From positions 1 through 11,585 of the forward strand of contig JBDTLT010000179.1 of assembly GCA_039934635.1 (NCBI GenBank): DNA of 11,585 nucleotides. Reading direction: 5' to 3'. The notes under the pieces are model-generated. The model was given only the letters and a program-made list of their open reading frames with translations, had not been told where the DNA came from and did no database searches. Below, piece by piece: positions 1 through 5,986 of the stretch (position 1 is the first letter of the stretch; every line of letters starts with the position of its first letter). The position numbers and the translations under genes were made by a program. This DNA comes from DATLFA01 sp039934635. GTDB taxonomy: Bacteria > Actinomycetota > Acidimicrobiia > Acidimicrobiales > WLNW01.

Positions 1-1527
1 GTCGACGACAAGCTGCGCATCGCCGAGCAACTCGACTATCTGGGCGTCGACTACATCGAAGGTGGCTGGCCCGGCGCCAACCCGAAGGACGAAGAGTTCT
101 TCCGACGGGCCCGCAGTGAGTTGAAGCTCGACACGTCGACTCTGGTCGCGTTCGGATCGACACGGCGCGTCAAGGGCAAAGTCGATGACGATGCGACGCT
201 GCGCAATCTCATCGAGGCCGGCACATCGACGGTGTGCATCGTGGGCAAAGCGTGGGACTACCACGTGACCGAAGCGTTGCGCACCGATCTCGCCGAAGGC
301 GTGGCGATGGTCGCGGACTCGATTGCCTTCCTCAAGAGCCACGGGCTGCGCGTGTTCTTCGACGCGGAGCACTTCTTCGACGGCTATCGCCACAATCCCG
401 AATTCTCGCTGCGTGTCCTCGAGGCCGCGGCGCAAGCTGGTGCCGACTGCCTGGTGCTGTGCGACACCAACGGTGGATCATTGCCCTTCGACGTCGAACG
501 CATCGTCGGCGCGGTCGTCGATTACGTCGATACTCCGGTGGGTCTGCACCTGCACAACGACACCGATTGCGGCGTCGCCAACGCGTTGGCCGGTGTGCGC
601 GCCGGTGCGGTGCACGTGCAGGGCACCATCAACGGTTACGGCGAACGAGTCGGCAACTGCAACCTCGTGTCGATCATCCCCAACCTCACGTTGAAGATGG
701 GCTACGAGACGCTGCCGCCAGGACGCATCGGCCGCCTCACATCGGTGGCGCATCACGTGGCCGAGCTCGTCAACTTCACCGTCAACCCGCAGCAGCCCTA
801 CGTCGGCTCGTCGTCGTTCGCGCACAAGGCGGGCTTGCACACCAGTGCCATCTCGCGGCGCAAGGATGCCTACGAGCACGTCGACCCCGAAGTCGTTGGC
901 AACGGCACGCGCTTCTTGGTCAGCGAGATGTCGGGCCGCTCGACGCTCGAGCTCAAGGCGCGCGAGTTGGGCATCGATGTCGACGGCAAGGTGCTGAGCG
1001 ACGTAGTCGACACGCTCAAGCGACTCGAGCACGAGGGTTATCACTTCGAAGCCGCCGACGCGTCGCTCGAATTGCTCATGCGCAGCGCGGCCGGCTGGCA
1101 GCACGACTACTTCCGGGTCGAGTCGTTCAAGGTCGTGGTCAGTCATCGATCGGGCGACGACGCTCGCACGTGGAACGACCTGGCGGTCGAAGCCGAGACC
1201 GACGCCACCGTCAAGATGTGGGTCGGCGACGAGCGCTTGATCGCCAGCGGCGAAGGCAACGGGCCTGTCAACGCGCTCGACGAAGCGTTGCGCAAGGCAA
1301 TCGGGCCGCGCTACCCGCAGCTGGCCAACGTGCACCTCACCGACTTCAAGGTGCGCGTGCTCGACACCAACAAAGGCACCGGCGCAGTGACGCGCGTGCT
1401 GTTGGATTCGACCAACGGCGAGCGTACGTGGACCACCATCGGTGTGTCGTCCAACATCATCGAAGCGAGTTGGCAGGCACTGCTCGACTCGGTCGTCTAC
1501 GGCTTGTTGCACTCACGCGAGCAGTAG
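1..1527 (+). CDS. cimA: Citramalate synthase (LeuA/CimA family), 5'-truncated by the window edge
   Basis: Condenses pyruvate and acetyl-CoA to (R)-citramalate, the first step of the threonine-independent route to 2-oxobutyrate and isoleucine; cytoplasmic. The frame is open from base 1, so the gene began upstream; roughly 20-25 residues, including the family's catalytic DTTLRDG-type motif, are missing. By window codon: EGGWPGANP (20-28) is typical of the citramalate synthase branch rather than 2-isopropylmalate synthase; the HMGL-like TIM barrel carries the metal-binding HLHND (183-187) and NGYGERVGN (211-219); the LeuA-type allosteric dimerisation domain runs from about codon 370 to the end, with GEGNGPVNALDEAL inside it. 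The in-frame ATG/TTG codons near base 121 are internal and should not be taken as starts. The TAG stop lies inside the end of the convergent membrane-protein gene, with a 15-base overlap. Family assignment is firm; the exact choice between citramalate synthase and a close homologue is from motif memory. Confidence 0.92.
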   Translation, partial: VDDKLRIAEQLDYLGVDYIEGGWPGANPKDEEFFRRARSELKLDTSTLVAFGSTRRVKGKVDDDATLRNLIEAGTSTVCIVGKAWDYHVTEALRTDLAEGVAMVADSIAFLKSHGLRVFFDAEHFFDGYRHNPEFSLRVLEAAAQAGADCLVLCDTNGGSLPFDVERIVGAVVDYVDTPVGLHLHNDTDCGVANALAGVRAGAVHVQGTINGYGERVGNCNLVSIIPNLTLKMGYETLPPGRIGRLTSVAHHVAELVNFTVNPQQPYVGSSSFAHKAGLHTSAISRRKDAYEHVDPEVVGNGTRFLVSEMSGRSTLELKARELGIDVDGKVLSDVVDTLKRLEHEGYHFEAADASLELLMRSAAGWQHDYFRVESFKVVVSHRSGDDARTWNDLAVEAETDATVKMWVGDERLIASGEGNGPVNALDEALRKAIGPRYPQLANVHLTDFKVRVLDTNKGTGAVTRVLLDSTNGERTWTTIGVSSNIIEASWQALLDSVVYGLLHSREQ

Positions 1528-2859
1528 CCACAGCGCGGTTGCCGTATACGCGACCATCACGGCGAGCATCGGTATCTGGCTCTTGACCGCGATCGCGTGA
1601 TCCTCGTCCTCGATCGCGCGGTCGTGGGCCAACGTGACTGCGATGATGTGTCCGATGATCACGCCCGCGATCTTGGCCCAGCTCACCGTGTCCGGTGACA
1701 ACAGCGTGAAGTTGATCACGTAGTCGACGGTGCCGAACAGGTCCCAATTGCGGCCGAACGGGTTGGACATCAGCCGGAAGATGTCTTGCCCTTCGTACAA
1801 CAAGAACGTGAAGTAGTGCGCGAATTCGTAGGCGAACGCGATCGGGACGAGAGTGTGCACGTAGCGCGCCGGCGCGTCGTAGCGGTCGGTGTCGGTGATC
1901 CACGCCGCGGCGGTCGTCGCGATCGCGTAGGCGATGGCGACGAGGCCGATCATCCAGATCAGCCCGAATGTGTTGATGAACGTGTAGTTCCAGCCGGTCG
2001 AGGTCTCGAGCACTTTTTGCCAGAACTGCGTACGGCTGATGCCGTCGAACGTGGTGCCGCCGAGCGACACCAACACCAACATGGTGATGCCGGGGCGGGT
2101 CGCGAGCGTCGACAGCGCGGTGAACGGCGGCCGCACGCGGAGTCGTCGCGTCTCGCGATCGGTCGTCAGCGGCGCCATGCGGGCGATGAGGCTGAAGTAC
2201 GCGCTGAAGGCCTCGCCGGTGCGCAGCCACGCGCGGCCATAGCGCGCCGCGGCCGCGAGGACGACCACCGAATAGACCGTCACGATGAGGCCGAGACGAC
2301 GGATGTCGGAGCGGTCGTGATAGCACAACTCGAGCCACGAGAACGCGAACAGACCCACGACGGCCGGCCAATAGGAGGTGGCGATGGTGCCGTCGTCGTC
2401 GAGCGCTTCGGGGGCACGTTTCCACACGCGCGTGCGGACGAAGCCGGCAATGGCGGCCAGCGTGTCGAAGGGATTGAGGGCCTGCCAGAGGTCGCCGAAG
2501 AGAAGGCTGGCGAAGGGCACGCCCACCCAGAAGATCACGTAGATCATCGTCGGCGCGATGTTCTCGGCACTGTTGGTGCTACCGGACCACAGCGCGATCA
2601 GCGTCGTCGCGAACAGCAGCAAACCGAAGGCGCGCAACACGACGACGATCACGTCGTGGAGATGGCTCGTCCAGGAGGCGAGCGCCTTGCCCGTCGAGGC
2701 GCGGGCGAGACGAGGCGTCGGCCACAACAGGTACAACAGCAAGAATGAGATGACGAGAGCCGCGCCGCCACTCCAGATGGCGGCCCACTTCGGGATGGGG
2801 AGGTCGCGGAACCCGCCGACGCCGTGGGCGAAGACGGGTCCGAGCACGAGAGGGTTCAC
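1513..2859 (-). CDS. Polytopic integral membrane protein of unknown function, coupled to a cupredoxin-like lipoprotein
   Basis: Unknown function. The 448-aa protein has about 9-10 hydrophobic segments (roughly 27-46, 69-91, 101-122, 165-180, 188-206, 257-275, 296-318, 334-354, 396-411, 428-447). Polar residues sit in or beside helices: HD at 181-182, H335, E345, H348, H404 and H412, which could bind metal or haem (inference). Other visible motifs are AHGVGG (11-16), GDLWQALNPFD (122-132) and GGTTFDG (267-273). I recall similar actinobacterial proteins carrying the label 'fenitrothion hydrolase'; I see no hydrolase motif and would not transfer that name. The start is GTG, and GTGA (2856-2859) overlaps the stop of the upstream lipoprotein gene, implying translational coupling. 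A GAGGTGA just before the GTG is too close to be ideal, so the in-frame GTG four codons later is an alternative. The 3' end overlaps cimA by 15 bases, convergently. Confidence 0.85.
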   Translation of the reverse strand: MNPLVLGPVFAHGVGGFRDLPIPKWAAIWSGGAALVISFLLLYLLWPTPRLARASTGKALASWTSHLHDVIVVVLRAFGLLLFATTLIALWSGSTNSAENIAPTMIYVIFWVGVPFASLLFGDLWQALNPFDTLAAIAGFVRTRVWKRAPEALDDDGTIATSYWPAVVGLFAFSWLELCYHDRSDIRRLGLIVTVYSVVVLAAAARYGRAWLRTGEAFSAYFSLIARMAPLTTDRETRRLRVRPPFTALSTLATRPGITMLVLVSLGGTTFDGISRTQFWQKVLETSTGWNYTFINTFGLIWMIGLVAIAYAIATTAAAWITDTDRYDAPARYVHTLVPIAFAYEFAHYFTFLLYEGQDIFRLMSNPFGRNWDLFGTVDYVINFTLLSPDTVSWAKIAGVIIGHIIAVTLAHDRAIEDEDHAIAVKSQIPMLAVMVAYTATALWLLLA

Positions 2860-3242
2860 TTCACCTCGAGCTCGAAGAGCTTGAGCCCCTTCTTTTCGAG
2901 TTCGACTTCGAAGATGCCCGGCTTGTCGGCGACGAACGTGATCGTGGCGACGGATCCCGGCGCGGCGTCGGCCTTCTTGTCGTAGCCGTGGAGGTGGACC
3001 TCGTCCGCGACGTCGGAGGTGACCTTGATGACGACGGCTTGTCCCAACACCGCCGACCGCTTACCGCCGCCGGTGATGGTGCCGCCGGCATAGCCGACCT
3101 CGATGGTGGTGGCGGCGCTCGTATCGATCGACGTGCTCGGGCTCGTCGTCGATGTTCCGCTGTCGTCGCCGCAGCCCGCGACCACGATCATCACCACTGC
3201 CGCCGTTGCCACGGCAACGAGTTGTCGAGCTCGTCTGGCCAT
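2856..3242 (-). CDS. Cupredoxin-like extracytoplasmic lipoprotein
   Basis: Predicted lipoprotein of 128 aa. It has a basic N-terminus (MARRARQ), a hydrophobic core (8-22) and the lipobox VAGC (21-24) with lipidation at Cys24, so the mature protein should be anchored on the outer face of the membrane. A Ser/Thr-rich linker (28-46) leads to a cupredoxin-like beta domain (about 47-128) with EVHLHGYD (81-88) and KPGIFEVELE (107-116). The usual C-terminal Cys-His-Met type 1 copper ligands are absent: the last 20 residues contain no Cys, His or Met, so a normal blue-copper site is unlikely. ATG at 3242 is well supported by a Shine-Dalgarno GAGGGAG (3253-3247, minus strand) 4 nt upstream. Its TGA overlaps the GTG of the membrane protein downstream. 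A shared role, perhaps as the soluble sensor, carrier or electron-transfer partner of that protein, is inferred from the coupling only. Confidence 0.85.
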   Translation of the reverse strand: MARRARQLVAVATAAVVMIVVAGCGDDSGTSTTSPSTSIDTSAATTIEVGYAGGTITGGGKRSAVLGQAVVIKVTSDVADEVHLHGYDKKADAAPGSVATITFVADKPGIFEVELEKKGLKLFELEVK

Positions 3243-3316
3243 TTCGCTCCCTCTGTTCGTCCGCTGGTGTCGTCCGTGGTGTGGAGGCTATTGGCCTTTG
3301 CGTAGGCTCCTGAGTC
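3243..3316. promoter_or_regulatory. Divergent intergenic promoter region with an imperfect inverted repeat
   Basis: These 74 bases separate the lipoprotein gene (-) from the gltX-containing unit (+) and must hold both promoters, if both are driven locally. TAGGCT at 3303-3308 (+) fits the actinobacterial -10 pattern TANNNT and ends 8 bases before the ATG at 3317, which would give a leaderless or nearly leaderless transcript. This agrees with the absence of a good Shine-Dalgarno there. On the minus strand TAGCCT (3290-3285) could serve the lipoprotein gene, leaving a short leader with a good ribosome site. Neither has a recognisable TTGACA-like -35. The two hexamers are arms of an imperfect repeat, 3283-3290 and 3303-3310. 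The promoter calls are inference. Confidence 0.35.
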
Positions 3317-3841
3317 ATGTCCGCACCCGAATTCGTTCCCCACAAAGCCGGCCGCCGCGGCAAGGCCTACGAGTCGCCGCCCCGGCGGCCCGACTCCTGG
3401 ATGGCGGTACGGCCCGGTGATCTCGAGGGTCGCGGGGAAACCGGCGGCCCCGGGCTCGGGGTGCAGGGCCCCGACCAGGGTTATGCGTTGGCCCTGGCCC
3501 GGCGGTTGCGCGACCAGTTGTTCCTGACCGAGGGGGAGAGTGCCGACGACGCCATCGCCGGCTGTCTCGGCGTGGCGTTGCGGCGGGCCGCGCTGTTCGG
3601 TCGGGCCCCCGTCATCGACGACCTGCGCCTGGCGTTCGATCTCTTCGGGTTCCTCGACGGCGACGCCCCGCAGGACCAGGTCGACTTCCGCAAACCCCGC
3701 TTTGCCGAGCTCAACAGCTCGCACCACTACGGCGAAGTGCGCGAGTTGGCGCTGCTCGTGCCCGAAGCGACGCTGCGCATGCCCGCCCGCCAGGTCGCGG
3801 CGCGCCGGGCCGACTGGCGCTTGCTGCTCGGCCTGTCATGA
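3317..3841 (+). CDS. Conserved-looking hypothetical protein upstream of gltX
   Basis: Unknown function; I do not recognise a named domain. It is a 174-aa soluble protein without signal peptide or membrane segment. The N-terminus (1-50) is rich in Gly, Pro and Arg and probably flexible. A predicted helical body follows: GPDQGYALALARRLRD (51-66), a GESADDAIAGCLGVALRRAALFGR stretch (73-96, written with its key residues), then APVIDDLRLAFDLFGFLDG (97-115) and NSSHHYGEVRELALLVPE (133-150). The gene starts at ATG 3317 with no convincing Shine-Dalgarno, though a -10-like TAGGCT lies 8 nt upstream, compatible with a leaderless mRNA. Its TGA overlaps the ATG of gltX (ATGA, 3838-3841), so the two are almost certainly co-transcribed and translationally coupled. 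The codon and base composition match those of the neighbours. I recall similar 'GPDQGYAL' proteins of unknown function in other actinobacteria, unverified. Confidence 0.8.
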   Translation: MSAPEFVPHKAGRRGKAYESPPRRPDSWMAVRPGDLEGRGETGGPGLGVQGPDQGYALALARRLRDQLFLTEGESADDAIAGCLGVALRRAALFGRAPVIDDLRLAFDLFGFLDGDAPQDQVDFRKPRFAELNSSHHYGEVRELALLVPEATLRMPARQVAARRADWRLLLGLS

Positions 3842-5325
3842 CCGAGGGCGCGCCCGCCTCGACCCCCGCCGCTGCGACATCTGGATCTCTGCGCCCGGTG
3901 CGTGTCCGATTCGCGCCGTCGCCGACGGGCTACTTCCACGTGGGGGGGGCCAAGACGTCGCTCTACAACTGGATCTACGCGCGCCAGCACGGCGGCGCGT
4001 TCGTGTTGCGCATCGAGGACACCGACGCCGAACGCAACCGTCCCGAGTGGATCGACGGCATTCAGCGCGCGATGGAGTGGATTCACACCGGCCTCGATTC
4101 GTACGGGCCGGCGTGGGACGAGGGCCCGTATTTTCAGTCGCACAATCTCGATCGCCACGTCGACGCCGGCCGCCGATTGTACGAGCGTGGGCGCGCGTAC
4201 TACTGCGACTGCACCCGCGAGCAGATCGACGGCCGCAACGCCGCGCACAAGGCCGCGACCGGCGAGACACGCACCGGCTACGACGGCTACTGCCGCGATC
4301 GCGACAACCCACCGGTGCCCGGTAGCGCGCTGCGATTTCGCGTGGATCACGAAGGCGTCACCGTCGTCGATGACCTCATTCGTGGCAATCCCGAGTTTGC
4401 CAACGCCACTCTCGAAGACTTCGTGATCTTGCGGGGCAACGGGTCACCGATGTTCATCCTCGCCAACGTCGTCGACGACATCGACATGCGCATCAGCCAT
4501 GTGATCCGTGCCGAAGAGCATCTGCCCAACACGCCCAAGGCGCAGTTGCTGTGGCAGGCGCTCGACGGTGGCCCGCTGCCGACATTCGCCCACGTGCCAT
4601 TGCTCGTCAACGCGAAGCGCCAGAAGCTGTCCAAGCGGCGCGATCCGGTGGCACTCGAGATGTACCGCGACGAGGGCTATTTGCCCGAGGCGATGCGCAA
4701 CTTCTTGATGACCCTCGGCTGGGCCCCCCAAGGCGATACCGAGATCGTGCCGTGGGATTTCATCATGCGTGAATTCCGCCTCGAAGATGTGCATTCGTCG
4801 CCGGCGTTCTTCGACGTGACCAAGTTGCAGGCGTTCAACGGCGAATACATCCGTGCGCTGTCCGTCGACGACTTCGAAGCGCGGGCGCAACCGTGGCTGG
4901 TCGCCCCCCACGCGCCGTGGACCGACGAGCAGTTCGACCCTGCCGTCTTTCGAGCGATGGCGCCCCTCGTCCAGACGCGGGTCAAACGAATGAACGAGGT
5001 GCCCGAGCACGTCGACTTCTTGTTCCTCGATCACGCGCCGCACGATGTTCAAGCCTGGGAAAAGACAATGAAAGGCGACGCGGCGTCCATCCTCGACCAC
5101 GTCATCGCGCTCTACGAGACGATCGAGTGGAACGCCGACGCGCTGCAGCACGCGATCGGGGTCGTCGCTGAACAACACGGGACCAAGCCGGGCAAAGCAC
5201 AGGGCCCGATCCGAGTCGCAATTACCGGCCGTACTGTCGGGCCGCCTCTGTTCCACGCGCTCGAGTTGCTCGGGCGCGAGCGCACCCTCGAACGGTTGCG
5301 CCGAGCGCGGGCAAAGCTCGACTGA
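3838..5325 (+). CDS. gltX: Glutamyl-tRNA synthetase (class I)
   Basis: Charges tRNA-Glu with glutamate in an ATP-dependent reaction; in bacteria lacking a glutaminyl-tRNA synthetase the enzyme may also mischarge tRNA-Gln for GatCAB, which cannot be decided here. The 495-aa length is normal. The Rossmann-fold catalytic domain opens with RFAPSPTG (24-31) and the HIGH-type motif HVGG (34-37); LRIEDTD (57-63) follows. A zinc-type subdomain has CDC (123-125) and YC (151-152), resembling the C-x-C...C pattern of E. coli GluRS with Asp in place of the last His. DDIDMRISHVIRAEEHLPNT (213-232) and the KMSKS-type KLSKR (263-267) complete the active site; the helical anticodon-binding domain follows. 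ATG 3838 overlaps the upstream stop (ATGA). About 20 low-complexity residues precede the conserved start, so GTG at 3898 is a possible alternative. An 8-base G run (3942-3949) lies in the HVGG codons. Confidence 0.97.
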   Translation: MTEGAPASTPAAATSGSLRPVRVRFAPSPTGYFHVGGAKTSLYNWIYARQHGGAFVLRIEDTDAERNRPEWIDGIQRAMEWIHTGLDSYGPAWDEGPYFQSHNLDRHVDAGRRLYERGRAYYCDCTREQIDGRNAAHKAATGETRTGYDGYCRDRDNPPVPGSALRFRVDHEGVTVVDDLIRGNPEFANATLEDFVILRGNGSPMFILANVVDDIDMRISHVIRAEEHLPNTPKAQLLWQALDGGPLPTFAHVPLLVNAKRQKLSKRRDPVALEMYRDEGYLPEAMRNFLMTLGWAPQGDTEIVPWDFIMREFRLEDVHSSPAFFDVTKLQAFNGEYIRALSVDDFEARAQPWLVAPHAPWTDEQFDPAVFRAMAPLVQTRVKRMNEVPEHVDFLFLDHAPHDVQAWEKTMKGDAASILDHVIALYETIEWNADALQHAIGVVAEQHGTKPGKAQGPIRVAITGRTVGPPLFHALELLGRERTLERLRRARAKLD

Positions 5326-5329
5326 CCCG

Positions 5330-5986
5330 ATGGGCGACGCCGACCAGCGACCGGGCCGTCTGCGGGTCGCATGGCGCTTCACGCGCAAGGTGCTGGTCAT
5401 CGCCACCGCGATGGCCACGTTCTACGTGTTCGCGACGTTCGTGCAGGTGTGGCACGCCTCGCGCCAAGACCATGAACAGCCCGCCGCCGCGATCGTGATC
5501 ATGGGCGCCGCGCAATACGACGGCCGCCCGTCGCCGGTGTTACAGGCCCGACTCGATCGCGCCCTCGAGCTCTACCACCAAGGCCTGGCGCCGTTACTCG
5601 TCACCACGGGCTCCAAGCAAGAAGGCGATCGTTTCACCGAAGGGTTTGCCGGCTTCCAGTACCTGTCGTCGCTCGGTGTCCCCGAAGCGAACATCGCCGT
5701 GGTCGACACCGGTACCAACACGTGGGAAGAGCTGTCCGCCGCGTCAGCCGAACTGCAGCGGCGGTCGCAGCGCCAATCGGCGAAGCGCGCCCGCATTCGT
5801 GTGCTCATCGTCTCGGATTCATATCACTCGCTGCGCCTCGAACACACCGCGCGCGAAGTCGGCCTCGACCCGCTCGTCGCACCCACCGGACCGCGCGCAT
5901 CGGCCCGCCGGCTGGTGCGCGAGACCGCGGCCGTGTCGCTCGGTCGAGTACTCGGTTATCGGCGCTTGGCCGAGCTCACATCGTGA
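5330..5986 (+). CDS. Membrane-anchored DUF218 (YdcF/SanA/ElyC-like) protein
   Basis: A 218-aa protein with a basic N-terminal tail, one membrane segment (about 20-41) and a DUF218 domain (about 52-215), most likely facing outward. The family includes SanA, YdcF and ElyC, linked in other bacteria to envelope integrity; the biochemical activity is poorly defined. Visible family motifs are AIVIMGA (54-60), PSPVLQARLDRALELYHQG (68-86 approximately), VTTGSKQEGD (91-100) followed by TEG (103-105), the TNTWEE segment (129-134) and VSDSYHSLRL (161-170). The gene starts 4 nt after the gltX stop, so co-transcription with gltX is likely; no separate Shine-Dalgarno is obvious. The last 11 bases overlap the convergent acyl-CoA ligase gene. 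A role in cell-wall or membrane maintenance is inferred from the family. Confidence 0.88.
   Translation: MGDADQRPGRLRVAWRFTRKVLVIATAMATFYVFATFVQVWHASRQDHEQPAAAIVIMGAAQYDGRPSPVLQARLDRALELYHQGLAPLLVTTGSKQEGDRFTEGFAGFQYLSSLGVPEANIAVVDTGTNTWEELSAASAELQRRSQRQSAKRARIRVLIVSDSYHSLRLEHTAREVGLDPLVAPTGPRASARRLVRETAAVSLGRVLGYRRLAELTS

Noticed and set aside
478..1512. Long open frame on the minus strand, 344 codons
   Set aside because: It is the antisense of the well-supported cimA coding sequence; high-GC codon bias keeps this frame open, and the peptide has no recognisable motif.
1786..2748. Plus-strand open frame of 320 codons
   Set aside because: Antisense of the membrane-protein gene, with an Arg/Glu/His-rich low-complexity peptide typical of shadow frames.
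1513..2859. Naming the membrane protein 'fenitrothion hydrolase'
   Set aside because: The label is only a memory of database names for similar proteins; the sequence shows a many-helix membrane protein with no visible hydrolase motif.
4444..5418. Minus-strand open frame of 324 codons across gltX
   Set aside because: It covers the intact gltX gene in antisense, lacks a good ribosome site and resembles no family.
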